Assembly (NCBI GenBank): GCA_947034885.2
Contig: OX344756.2
Location: 23,171,489 to 23,235,488, forward strand
Source: Thuidium tamariscinum
Lineage: Eukaryota; Streptophyta; Bryopsida; Hypnales; Thuidiaceae
Direction: 5' to 3'
DNA: 64,000 bases
Part shown: one piece after another, positions 33,691 to 45,149 of the stretch
Position numbering within the stretch: the stretch's first letter is position 1
How the letters are laid out: the number at the start of each line of letters is the position of its first letter
Position numbers and translations under genes: made by a program
The notes under the pieces: model-generated
Database searches by the model: none
Told to the model about the DNA's origin: nothing
The model's input: only the letters and a program-made list of their open reading frames with translations

Positions 33691-36097
33691 ATCAATTGTG
33701 TACCTATGTGTAAGAAACTGTTTTAGAATCAAATTTTTCCTTCATTTCTTTCACATCCCACATCCAAGTGTCATGTTCTTTGAATGGTGCCAACAAGAAA
33801 ATCAATGAAAATTTGACTCTAGAACCTAAGTATTAATTAGGCACAAAAGTAAAAAGTAGCACTTTGGGGAGCCTACACTTCACATTGCTACCAATTAATC
33901 CCTTTAGTTAGTGCCTACATCCTTCTTTGAATTTTTGCATATTTTTGCTTATATCTTTATTAAAAAAATTATTTTGTACACCTCATTTTCATCAAATTCA
34001 TCATATAATTTTTGTTTTTTAAAAGGCAAGCATTGGTTTGAATAAATCAAAAGTTTTCTAGTCAAACAAACTCTTGGAGCTTGTTTGCTCATTGTCTAGA
34101 ATTGGCACTAAAGGATTAATCAGTTTCTCAAACATTGGCAACATAAGACATAAATTTCAAAGATTTAAAAAAGGTATATCTAGAAAGTAATTGTCATTAA
34201 TGTAGAGTCTTAGATATTGTTTTGGATTGAAAATATAAATTGAAGTTGTTTTGAAAATGAAGAATCAATTTATTTTTTAAAACTCTAGGTGTTTGATTAT
34301 GTATTGCATTGTTCAACCTAAAAAAAACTCCAAATATAATTAATAAATCTAATATTTAACATTATTTACAACTACCAATAGTCAACATACAATCTTAATG
34401 TAGACAATAATACAATGCCTTGTTTTTGTCTAGTAGGATGTATTTGAATAGTATAAATACATTAGGACCTTCTTTTCTCCAATTACTTCCTAACCTTTGA
34501 AATTTGGACACTTTAACCCTTAAAGTCCTAAAGTGCATTTTTGGCATCAAAGTGATTTGGGGCAGCTCACTATGAATGGAGTTTTTATTGTTTTTTCTTT
34601 GAAATTTTCACACAATATGTGCCCAAAGAATAGCTTTAAGGTTGAAAAAATTTCATAACTTTTGACTACATGGTTAAAAAGTTATTACATAATATGTTGT
34701 TTTATTTACTTAGTGGGCAACCTAGGCAATCCAAAAAACTTCTTCAAAAAACTTTCTTTAAGAAATTAAAATTTGAAACTAGTTCTTTAGATTTATGTAA
34801 GTATGAGAAGCTTTGAATCATTCCATTTGGATTAATGAGATGCAAAGAGTTTTAGTTTGCAAGTAGGTATAGTTTTCAAAAGCTCCATACCTACCTGCAA
34901 AGGTGCCTCCAACTATAATGAATTTCTTATATTGACGTTTTTGGATGCTCCCACCTCATCATTGTAGTGTAAGTCTACTACATGTGATAGAAATAAGATA
35001 TAATTACTTGTAGTCAATCACTTATTTAAGCAATTTTCAAGCAAATCGTGAGCAATATGAAGAAAGTTAAAAAAATTCCATGGAGGAGGATAGGAAATAT
35101 GGGGATTGCAAATTTTTCAAAATTTTATTCCCAAAATTGGAAGTACTATGATTTTTGGGAGCCAAAAAGTTCTCCAAACTAATCAACCAACATCTAGACT
35201 CTTCCAACTCCACTCATAGACTAGATACCTTCCGACTCATTACTTCCTACTATTGTGCTCATTACTTGGAGATATGTGAGATGATCTTATTGGACCCAAC
35301 CTTAAAAGAAGGAAAAATCACAATTTAATCTTTAATATGTTCTAGCCTTGATAGGAAAGAGCTACACATTCGACATGGGTCCCTAGTCAGAAATAGGTTC
35401 CTCTACCTTAGATGAAACACTAACAACAGGATGGGCAGTATAAAACATTCGTCATACTGACAATATTGCACTTCACACCAACATCTAATCATTCAAGGTG
35501 CATGTTAAGTTACTTCTCACTTTTTCCATCACTGACCATTGATAAAGGGACAGAAAGAATTGACCCCCTCGCTCGGCCACTTGGGTAAAATGTTGTAATT
35601 TTTTTTTCACACAAATTTCTTTTTACAAATTTTGAATTCATATTTGTGATTATAGATCGCAAATTAGCTAGGGATGAAGAAAGTTGGGGTGATCACAACC
35701 CAAACTAGGGGGCTTTTTGTTTTGATTGCACCTTTGGTAAAACATGGTAAGGCCAAGCAAGGGGGCCAATCCACCTGGATTTGATAAAGGCAATCCAAAG
35801 TTTCATTAAGGTAGCCCAACCCATTTCCGATCATCCTCCATTTCCAATCTATAGTTTGCTTCCTTTCCATGAAGTTGTGGTGCACCTCTTGGAGCAATTG
35901 TGGCACATTAGGATTGGTTGTAAAGCTCTCATAAATTCAATTAGCACTTGGTCGATTTGCAATCAGCCTATGGTTAGAAATAGTGAGGTCTATATAACCA
36001 TTTATAGGTCAAAAAGAATCTTCTACTAAAAAATTCACAATTATAATTATGCTTTGCGTAATAAAATTCTAGAAAAATATGCTATCCTTCCGAACTC
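33691..36097. other. AT-rich stretch, no gene seen
   Basis: A TTAACCCTTAAAGTCCTAAA word at about 34503 looks like a worn end of a TTAA-type element, but I could not place the other end. The part at 35560-35720 is related to the short insert inside the GC array at 15310-15497. Confidence 0.5.
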
Positions 36098-36107
36098 TAT
36101 TTCTATA

Positions 36108-36185
36108 CAACGACGCTAGCGTGCGAGCTTGGAGCGGTGAGCCTGTGAGCTGCGAGCGTGGAGCCTGTGAGCCTGTGAGCCTGGA
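36108..36185. repeat. Left terminal region of element 3
   Basis: The terminal CAACGACGCTAGCGTGCGAG is followed by seven or so GTGAGC(C/T)/GCGAGCGTGGAGC words in tandem, then poly-A/T. Further in, near 36280-36305, is CCTATGACCGTG / CCTATAACCGTGG. Confidence 0.7.
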
Positions 36186-36649
36186 AACCAAAAAAATTGA
36201 AAATTTTTTGAAATTTTTTTTTTTTCCAATTTTTTTGGTTGAAAAGTTGGTTTTTTAATGGAAAATAGTGAAAATATGACCTATGACCGTGTCACCTATA
36301 ACCGTGGTTTAGGTGAAATGTTATATTTTTGAGTTTAACTTTTATTCGCTAAGGGATGAGGCCTTTCAAGGTTTAGGGGAAAATTTTCAGCATGTAGTTT
36401 ATCCATTATCTACAAAACTAGCAAGGGATTTATAAGAAAAAATGTTGTATTCATGCATCTCAATTTAATTCAACAAATTTTTTTGATAAAACATTCTGTG
36501 ACACTTTGTGAATGCATTAATAGTTTTGAATACTTCTGTAATACGAGAGAATTCACTCCAAATGGCAATCATAATATATATTTATAAATGCAATTGAAGT
36601 ACATAAACATATCTAGCCATGCCTATTCTGGAATTGCAATAATTCCCGC

Positions 36650-39600
36650 TCAGAGTAGAAGTAGCTTCAACTCATTGAAGCTATAACTTGGTGCATGAAT
36701 GAATTTGTCTTCGTGGACATCCATCTTGCAAAAGTACCTATACAAATAGTACAAGTGCTTGCAATTCACGTACTGTTGACGACCACCAATAGCTGAAACA
36801 GCCATATTCACAAAATCTGGACATGTGCACGTTGGGAACATTCCTAGTGTAACTCGATATGCATTCCTGTTAGAATCTGACCCTGTCTCAAGTACCACAA
36901 TTGCACCAAGTCCAGGAAAAGGGAGTAATGTGACCTCCAAAATTTGTCCTCTGACATTCCCTGCACTTTCCCATTTATTCCGTTGCTCTGTAGTTGGTGC
37001 ATTTACCGTCCTTCGAATGGTTCGATTGTTCCTGACTGTAGGATACGTGTCTGGGTTCTTTGGTGAAGGTTCGTCATAGAAAACAGTGGTGAAAATCTTT
37101 GACATGCTGAACAATCGCCGTGGTGATAATGTTGGACGTACTTGGAGGTGGAATCCCGCATGCTGCAAGAGTAAAGTCTCTTCACGGTTGAGATTGGTTC
37201 CACTCAAAACAGGCCATACCTCCGGGACCTGTGGCCAATCAATTACCTACTTCCGCTTTGTACCTTTCACACATCGCTCAATGTCGTCCCAACAAAACCA
37301 GAAATCTGCCACAACCTCTCGCTTACTGCCATATTCCTCTTTTCGTCCACGATAGGTAGGAGCTGGAGTTCCCTTCTTTCCTCTCGCAATTTTTGACGTG
37401 CACTTTATGCTGGATCTCTGTTGTTGAGCTTGACATCTTGCGTTGGATTTGTGGCTAATCCTTGCTATATGCCACTTAGATATGTCGCAATCACTTTCAA
37501 ATGCAATCGTAACATGTCCTACAGTAGAATCTTCTAATTCTTTACCCTTATTTTGCAAAGAAGGTGAAGAAGTTGTTGTGGACCTTGTTCGAACACGGGG
37601 TTGAGAAAAGTTCACTTTGTCCGGTCTATGTGAATCTCCTGCATCGCCAATGGGCACATCCAACTTCCTCTTCATACTCCCAAATATTTCTTCTCCCTCC
37701 AAGTGCGGTACTCTAGTTCCAACACCTTCTGAACCAGGCAATTCATTCAAAGCATCTGCAATTTTTTTGGGATCCCCGCTCCTTCTAGCAGCTCTGAGCT
37801 TCAACTCACCCTTAGACGGCCCTGATCCTGATGCATGACCTCTCAAATAGGCACGATAGTTTGTCATTTGCATCCAAGCACGGATACTGTCATCACATGT
37901 TGCATCAAACAAGTTGTTCCCTCGCTTTCCAGACATTTGTAGCCACTTGTTATGCACCGTTTCAGATAGATTGCACGATGGTAAGTCCAACATCTCTTCA
38001 AGATTCAGCTTCTACAAATGAACAAAAATTCACCAAAATAGTTAGAAATTTATAGTCCAAAGACAACAAACTTCTAGATTGTAATATTAGGGTCACTATT
38101 GAATACACATTTCAATAGTAATTACGACTTCTAAGGACTTCTCATTGTAGAAAGATATATCCGTATTGAATTCCTAAAAATCAGACTAATTCAAAAAAAA
38201 TCTAGTCTACATAGACAAATATATTTGAATTGCATACCTACTGATGTTCATTTTTTGAGGTTAGGAATAAAATTGAGGGGGTTATGCTGATACTCGGATG
38301 TTAACCGTCGGATCCGAGGCATGTAGATTGAGTATTACCCGGACCCCCTTATTTTCCATATCTTGAAGTACAAAATTTTAAAAAAAATTTTAAAAAAAAC
38401 TCGAAAAGAAAATTACACTTCCACTTCAACAGAGATCAGATTTTACATTGAAGTGAACTTTGTATTAGAGAATGTAAATTCAAACTTCAAATTCATATAC
38501 AAATTGCAATTATTGATTAAACATACCATGTCCATGAAGCCTCCCCATTGCCGGTAACGAAAATGCCAAAAAGCTAGCCAATGGTCCAAGTGATGAAGTG
38601 CATCTTCATTGGCAGCTCCAGATGATAGCCACCATGACCGGATGGCTAGGTACCGTATCTCTGCTTGGTCCATATTCTTGGAGTCCTTGTACTGCTTGCA
38701 CAATGACATGTGTTGTTGATGGAATGCTTCTTTGATGTACTTCTGTGTATGCTTATGGAGAGAGGTACTCCAATGCAGCAAACATGTTCTTTCTCGATTC
38801 TCCATGGCAACATTGGCAGAACCGCTTCCGTACACAATGCGTACCGCATTCCAATTGGCCATGGCACTATCCGCCATAAATCCCTTGAAGTTTGGATTAG
38901 TCACCCCATGTGAATGCATTACCATATTCAAGCTTCTCCAGAACTGTACTTGAATCTCGGTGTCTTCGGATTGCATATCGCATATTGCAATGATCATCAC
39001 CTTTTTGTACTGAGTATCATACACGTGGCAAGCCATTGTGGTCCAGTCCTTCACGCGCTTCACGTGGTCAAACATCAACCAAGCATTCTGAAGATCACCT
39101 CCTTCTTGCATGCGCTTGACGAGGTCCACCCCACTCCCTGGGCCTTCAGTAAGCATCTTGAAGATGTATACCTTCTCCTTCCCTTGCCCAGGGAAGACAC
39201 TGTCGTGTATGAATTCGAACTTGGACTCTCTCTTCATAGTCAAAATGTTGTCGATCACTCCTCCTCGGTTGTTAGAACGGAAAGAAGAAATAACATTGCG
39301 AATACTTGGACTACTTAGGTATTGAAAGCGATCCATGACCTCCTCCATTTCTTCCTCCCTCAACATCTTTTTCTCGCCCTCTCCATTGTGAAACAAGTAG
39401 CTCGTTAAGAACTCTTTACTAGCAGAAAGAGCAATAGCAGAGTTCGTGGCCATGGGTGTCTTTTCCACTTGCTCTGCTATGAGTCCGCAAATTTTTTCCG
39501 CGGAATCCCTATACATCCCCTTAGCAACAAGGTGCTCGTGCTTTCCAAAGTGAATTGCAGCCCTACTAAGTTCTGGGTTATCAGCATATGCATAGTAAAT

Positions 39601-40686
39601 CCTAGTCTTGCATTCGCTAAGACAGGATGGTGAAGTTTTGCAGACTTTGCATACTAGAGTTGAATCTGCTGGTGGACACTCCCCCGGACTAAAAGGAAAC
39701 ACAGTATAGCCAGTCCACTCTGTTTCATTTTTCTTAGAAGCTCTCTTCAAATAATCACAATTTGGATTTTCACAACTGAGATGGCCAGCACAATACGACT
39801 TACGAAATTTCAAGTTGTCAGAGTTGTGGATGTTAGTTGTCATGAGCTTGCACCACGGATGTCCGTCGTACCGCTTGTCCATTCCCTCCAAGTTTCGGGC
39901 ACCTGTCGAGGAAGAAGATGAGCGACACGGGGGCAGTTCAAAGATGACATCTCCATCAAATACTGCTGGAAGGTATGGAACTTGAAGGTGCTTCAGAGTA
40001 TCCAGATTCATTGTCGACAGTTCGTTGCGAGACCGGCGCATTGTAGCGAGTCTCTTCAAACATTCCATAATGCTTTCTCTCCCTCCTACATACGGGTGTA
40101 CAAGAGGAAGTGGAAGTGACGAAGTTGAGGGACTTCTAGATGGAGCATCGGAAAATGATTCTACTCTTTCCATCTTGCACGATTCGAGGGGAACAAAAGC
40201 CTGAGGCTTTTTGGACTTGCAATGTACAGGCTCTCTTTCGGAATCGGAAGACAACTCTATGATAGTATCTAATCTCTCTACTTTCACCTTACGAAGTAGT
40301 GTACGCATCTCATTCATTGGTAAAGCATGTACAGGTGGGCTAAGTGCAACGGCATGTGGTGGTTTTGGCATATCTACAGTGGAATTGTCTGATTGGCGAC
40401 TGAGGATTTCAGTAGATGCACTCAGTGCAGACAATGGAAGCCCATATGCTCTGTAGTTTCCTGGAGGAAGGTACCAGCAACATGATCCATCTTCTATAGA
40501 CATGTCAATAGGAACAGACTGATAAACTTCACCTGATTCTGATATTTTTTCTTCCTCAACATATACAGAGCATTCTAGGAATTTAAATCGAACATGGAGA
40601 AGGTGGCTCGCTACTCTAGCACATCCACCATCTACTATCGGAAACACAATAGGAACCGCATACCCCTCTACTCGAATGGAAGCCAT
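36650..40686 (-). pseudogene. MULE transposase (WRKY-GCM1-like finger, DDE-like core, SWIM finger), one in-frame TAG
   Basis: Two exons: 40686-38527 (720 codons) and 38011-36650. They join in phase 0 across an intron with donor ATG/GTATGT and acceptor TTTGTAG. The start ATG 40686 opens MASIRVEGYAV. About residues 275-370 carry CKL, YCAGHLSCENPNCDYL and CKVCKTSPSC, as in the WRKY-GCM1 fingers of MULE transposases. The core has DWTTMACHVYD (near residue 547), GFMADSAMANW (near 600) and CLLHW (near 634). The SWIM finger is CTCPDF...CKHLYYLY near residue 1110. One TAG at 37247-37249 splits an otherwise open second exon, probably from CAG. This enzyme would move element 3. The intron holds one GGATCC palindrome (38275-38350). 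Confidence 0.83.
38275..38350. repeat. GGATCC palindrome P1
   Basis: Outer arms GAGGGGGTT and GGACCCCCTTA, centre GTCGGATCCGAG. This is the most worn of the eight copies. It lies in the transposase intron. Confidence 0.65.
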
Positions 40687-41444
40687 CGTGGAACCTTGCA
40701 AAGGGATTGAAGAAGAAAGAGAAGACAATGAAATCTACATAGCTAATCAGGTAAGAGGGAATACAACTACCACTTCATTAGAGCTTTACCATGTTCTCCC
40801 CTTCTCTGATATATATTCACTATTCCTGTATGAATGTCCGCCGAATTTTTTAAAATTTCAATAATGACCATGATCTCACTACAGCTCAAAGTAGAATACA
40901 TAATAAAATCAATTAGCCTAATAGGAAGACGTTCCTGCCTAGCATAGGCACTTTTGTACGATAAAGTATTCATTAGAGAAGGCTAGACACATCTGATTAA
41001 TTGCGTAGCAGTACGCCTAAAATGGCGTCTGGAATCCGATTATTGATTTGTATTTTTCAAATGTGATCGATTTCATAACGCCGGCAAAATACTGCAGGAA
41101 TTTTACTTCAATATCTGACAGGACAGAGCTCATAGAAGCTCACGCGGAAGAACTTTGAATTGCAAGGATGCGGCGATTTAAAGACCCTGACAATAAAAAG
41201 ACGGCCACCGCTGCATCTTTCAATTGGATTTGGGCGGCGCCCCTACAACCAGGTCCCTTCACACATGTGGCGGCATACTCCCACGCTCCTCCATTGAAGT
41301 CACCCTGATGTGACGAATTCACTGGAATTCTCTACTATGCCATAAGAGGGAGGCACCACCAAGCGTCTTCACAGTTCTTCTTCTACTTTTCTTTACAAGT
41401 TGCACGAGTGATTGATAGCTAGCCATATTTTTGCTTCTCACTTC

Positions 41445-41750
41445 ATGCTCGTAGAAGATAGGACACTTCCTCTTGTTAGTTTGCAACAACGGAGAACACG
41501 GAAGCGCCGTAGGTCTCTCTATTTCTCATCTTCTAAGGCTTTGAAGAGTGCTAGAATGAAGAAAGGAAGTAGGTTAGCACCGAAAACTACCCAACCCAGA
41601 GCCGGAGATCTTCGTCGAACTTTGCGTTTCGAAACAGGGAGTACTGCCGGGGAGGGTGATGCTCCGATTGACAACACAGAGGAAGTGGAGGAGACGGTTG
41701 TGGACAACACAAGTATTCAGCAAGAAACGAGGGCGCTAGACTCCGAAAAT
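41445..41750 (+). CDS. Possible first exon of an unrecognised basic protein
   Basis: ATG 41445 opens about 102 codons with a basic N-terminal half (RRTRKRRR, KSARMKKGSR) and an acidic second half (NTEEVEETVVDN). They end at a strong donor, GAAAAT/GTAAGA, at 41751. Without splicing the frame stops at 41792. I found no convincing second exon in 41.8-42.9 kb. It is divergent from the transposase gene, with about 760 bases between the two starts. Its basic-then-acidic layout loosely resembles the protein at 43049-45149. It may be a truncated gene. Confidence 0.4.
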
Positions 41751-41792
41751 GTAAGACTCTTTAGAAACTCCACTTCTTGTCTCCTCCCTTAG

Positions 41793-42745
41793 TTTTGCAC
41801 TACTGATGAAACGGCTACACAGATTCTGTAATGTTGAAGTACTCTAAGTTTTTATTTCAGTTCTAGACTTCTAGTGAATAGAATTCAATACGATGAAAAG
41901 GATCGTGATCCACATAGCCATCCCCTGTCCACGCAATGGGAAAGATGACCATCATTTGGTAGGCTAGGTATAGTCCAAGTTTAAAAGTAACATGATTGAG
42001 TGTCATTGATAGATGAGCTTCCAATATAGGAGAAACATGATACTGTTAATAGTAATCCCACTCTTCGTTCGTAATTCCATTTTCAAGAAGTACAGAATGA
42101 GAACAGTCAATGTGAGAGAAGAAACATTTGATATTACCGCTCTATCATATTTGAAGGCAAATACTAAATCTATGTCCATAGTTGCTCGAAACTATAGATG
42201 GAAACTTTTGAAATCATTCCAAAGTTTTGAGAATGCTATGAAGTACTTGACACCACACTCTTGTTTTCCAATTCTTTTGCATAGTTTAATTCTTTGGTAT
42301 TCAACACATCAATGGGCTTTCCTTTCAAATTAAGAAACAACCTTAAACTTAGAAACCCTAAACACTTTAAGCATCAAAACTACAAATTAAAATTATATGA
42401 TCCTTTTCAAAACTATTTGAGTGACATTGTTTTTCCGTACTAAATCTATGCTCTTTTAAAATAGGCCTCTCTAAATTGAAGAACATTCTATGCTTTGCTG
42501 GCTCTTTACTTTCTTCCTTGTCTTTCCACATATCATCTCCTAAATAAGAAAATCTCTAAAGTTAGAATCCTAATACAATAATAATATTTTCTTTCCAGCA
42601 TTACGTTGGAAATAAATAATAATCTCGTATAAGAATAAGATTCTCCTTTCCATTCTTTATACCTCAAAGTTCAGTCTATGTGTTCAAGGCCGTTAAATTA
42701 ATTTTAAAAAAAAGCAAGAGAAAATATCTTTTCACGAATAACATT
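41793..42745. other. AT-rich stretch inside element 3, no gene seen
   Basis: A 106-codon plus-strand frame at 42013-42333 has no recognisable feature and I do not call it. Confidence 0.5.
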
Positions 42746-42747
42746 GT

Positions 42748-42823
42748 GCCACGTGTCAGTCGACCGGGATCTGAGCTGGACTTGTCTACGCCAAAATCTC
42801 CGAATCAGAGACTGACACGTGGC
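42748..42823. promoter_or_regulatory. Inverted pair of G-boxes upstream of the 43.0-kb gene
   Basis: GCCACGTGTCAGTC (42748-42761) and its exact reverse complement GACTGACACGTGGC (42810-42823) each contain a CACGTG G-box, the plant bZIP/bHLH site. They lie about 230-300 bases upstream of the first plausible ATG at 43049. Confidence 0.5.
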
Positions 42824-43048
42824 GCCTTCAGCCACGCAAGCCAGGACCCGACGTGGCGGACCACACCGGAACGGCAGATGATCGCAGTGGAGTCTGATCC
42901 CGAATTCTGATTGACAATTCCCTTTTCTTTTTCCGGCGCCGATTCCACTTCTCCGCGCGCCTGCACCCCTGCACTTCGGCATGCAGATGAATCTGGACTT
43001 GCTTGTGTCTCTCCACCGAATCCACTTTTAAGACTGGCTGAGCTTGGA

Positions 43049-45149
43049 ATGCGGAGAAAGCCGCAAGTTATGGCGGCGCGGCTGTTTCCCTCGGTGCCTT
43101 CACTTCTCGATCTCACAATGTCCGTCTCTCTTTCTCCTACTTGCTATTTGAGGTTCTTATCTTCAATATTGTTGGACCAGCAGGAGACCATCATGAGGAG
43201 ATCTACACGGAGTCGCGCAAGGGATGGCGCTGGAGATCCGCCAACTCCACGAAACAAGATTCAAATGACAGAGCAGGTACACACTTCTTTTCTTTTCGTT
43301 TTTTGTTTCTCAGTCTCAGGCTCTGCGTTGTGGCCTTGTTAATGTTTACAGATTTAGATTCCCAACTTGGGATGCCCTCAACAAGGCATGTTGAACGAGG
43401 GTTTTGGGTACTGTGAAGTCCTGATTTCTTGAGATCAAGCTATCAACCGAATCTAGAAGTCTTGCATACGAAATCAGAGTTTTCAAGAAGTGAGGGGGTC
43501 TTCGTTAGTCTGCCTTCCTTTAGCTCGGATCCGAGGTAGTATAGATCAAGTACATGAGGATCCCCTGGTTTGCAAGCGTTCCGAGTTATTCTTTCTCGTG
43601 TGTGAGTGTCTGCTTGAGAACTGTCCAAGCGATTCTGGACTTTTGCTTCCTTGAAATCAAAATTTCCATTCATTGAGGGGGTCTTCGGCAGTCTGGCTTG
43701 TTGTAGCTCGGATCCGAGCTAGAACTGCTCAACCTTGGCAGGACCCCCATGTTTCGAAGTAGTTCGGAGTTTCTTCGAGATCAGTCCGAAAGCCTGCTCG
43801 AGATTCTTTCCACGCGATGCCTGCTCAAGATTCTTGCCTGCTCGAGATTCTTTCCAGATCCAACCGTGCTTCTCAAATTCTCCCGAATGCTCAAATGCGA
43901 GGGGGTCCAGACAAATGCAGTCTGACCTACCTCGGATCCGAGCTAGGTCCTACCGAATTCACCTGAACCCCCTTAGTTCAAGATTTAGGTTGTACTTGCT
44001 CCAGAATCTTTGTGTTAGATTCTTGCTTCCGAATTCCGCTATTGTGCAAATCAGTTTTTGTTTCCGAAATTTGTTTCCGAAATTTGTATCCGAAATTTGT
44101 TTTCGAAGTTGACGACAGGCTGCGGCGCCTCTTTCTCAGTCGGGCCAGAAAGTGGCGGGGTCCGGCTACATCCTTGCTGACTAGGCTCGGATCCGAGCCT
44201 AGTCAACAGAGACGTGGCCAGACCCCGTCACTTTCTGGCCCAACTGGAATTTTTTTGCTTGGTCAGCAAAGTGGGGGGTCCGGCCACGTCACGTCTGACT
44301 AGGCTCGGATCCGAGCCTAGTCAGCCATGACGTGGCCGGACCCCCCACTTTGCTGACCAAGCAAAAAAATTTGTCTTCGTGGAGTGATTTTTTTAAAGAA
44401 AAAGACAATTTTAGGTAGTTTTATGATAATTTTCTTTTAAAATCAAAAAATTGGTAAAATTTATAAAATTCTTATATCCTCTAGAGTTTTTTGTTTGATA
44501 AGACCTCAAAGTTTATATTTTAGGAGGGTTCAATTTCGCAATTCATTATTTGCCATTGCAAAACCTTTGTTTAGGGTTAAAAAAAAATTTCAATCAAAAT
44601 TCTTTGCATACTTCTCTCTTCTGGTAGTGGAAGCTAATATGAGGTATTATTCTGTATTTTTTTTTCAAACAGAGAGGTGATGGTGCAGGCTCATCTTCAC
44701 CTGTAGTAGAGCCCCCAAGAGGCTCTATTGTTCATGAAGCAGGACCCTCGCAGACTCCTACATCAAGGCGCCCAAGTAAGGAGGTCTCTAGTGATAAAGG
44801 GGAGGCAGGAGGACCAGACTTGGTAAGTTTTGGAGATGTCATGGATGCCGCTGAGCGTGCGGTAGATGCTTTCCAGAGCTCTGTGCTTAGTCGTGTCAGT
44901 GACCCAAATGCGGGAAGGCGAAGGCATGCCTTGAGGCTTGCTGAGATTGCTAGAAGAAAGGGATTTAGGTGTTTGTCTTCAGAGAGCTCAGAGACTGAGT
45001 ATAGCTCTGAGTCGCAGGTCTCCATCACTGTTGATGGTCCACCACTGCAAGAGACATGTACTTGTGCTTGCAATGGTCCTATAGGTCCACAGGTTCCAGT
45101 CTTCATTCACCTCAACTCAGATTCTGAGGAAGATGTAGAGATTGACTAG
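43049..45149 (+). CDS. Two-exon gene for an acidic-tailed protein of unknown function
   Basis: Exon 1 runs to 43276 (CAG/GTACAC) and exon 2 from 44673 (TTTTTCAAACAG/AGA) to TAG at 45149, joined in phase 0. The first in-frame ATG in the likely leader is 43049; 43118 is an alternative. The product is about 235 residues. It has a basic RRSTRSRARD segment, a Ser/Pro-rich stretch, a short helical region (VMDAAERAVDAFQSSVLSRV), and an acidic Ser-rich part ending SDSEEDVEID after a CTCAC cluster. I recognise no family. No stop interrupts it, unlike its neighbours. A strong internal donor (TTG/GTAAGT, 44821) could give a shorter spliced form. Its 1.4-kb intron holds five GGATCC palindromes. It lies 170 bases before the ParB-like gene. 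Confidence 0.5.
43492..43568. repeat. GGATCC palindrome P2
   Basis: Centre CTCGGATCCGAG at 43524-43535. The outer arms are GAGGGGGTC and GGATCCCC. Confidence 0.72.
43674..43750. repeat. GGATCC palindrome P3
   Basis: Centre AGCTCGGATCCGAGCT, with 12-bp core at 43707-43718. The outer arms are GAGGGGGTC and GGACCCCC. Confidence 0.75.
43899..43975. repeat. GGATCC palindrome P4
   Basis: Core CTCGGATCCGAG at 43931-43942. The outer arms are GAGGGGGTCC and GAACCCCCTTA. Confidence 0.72.
44141..44242. repeat. GGATCC palindrome P5
   Basis: Core CTCGGATCCGAG at 44186-44197 inside GACTAGGCTCGGATCCGAGC. The arms extend to GGGCCAGAAAGTG and CACTTTCTGGCCC. Confidence 0.82.
44248..44371. repeat. GGATCC palindrome P6, near-perfect 124 bp
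   Basis: Arms of about 62 bases run from AATTTTTTTGCTTGGTCAGC, through GGGGGGTCCGGCCACGTCA, to the core CTCGGATCCGAG (44304-44315) and back. Only a few bases fail to pair. This is the best-preserved copy. Confidence 0.88.

Noticed and set aside
37212-37249. A mini-intron that would remove the TAG in the MULE transposase
   Set aside because: The available GT...AG span is about 35 bases, shorter than plant introns, and the frame is open directly after the TAG, so a point mutation is simpler.
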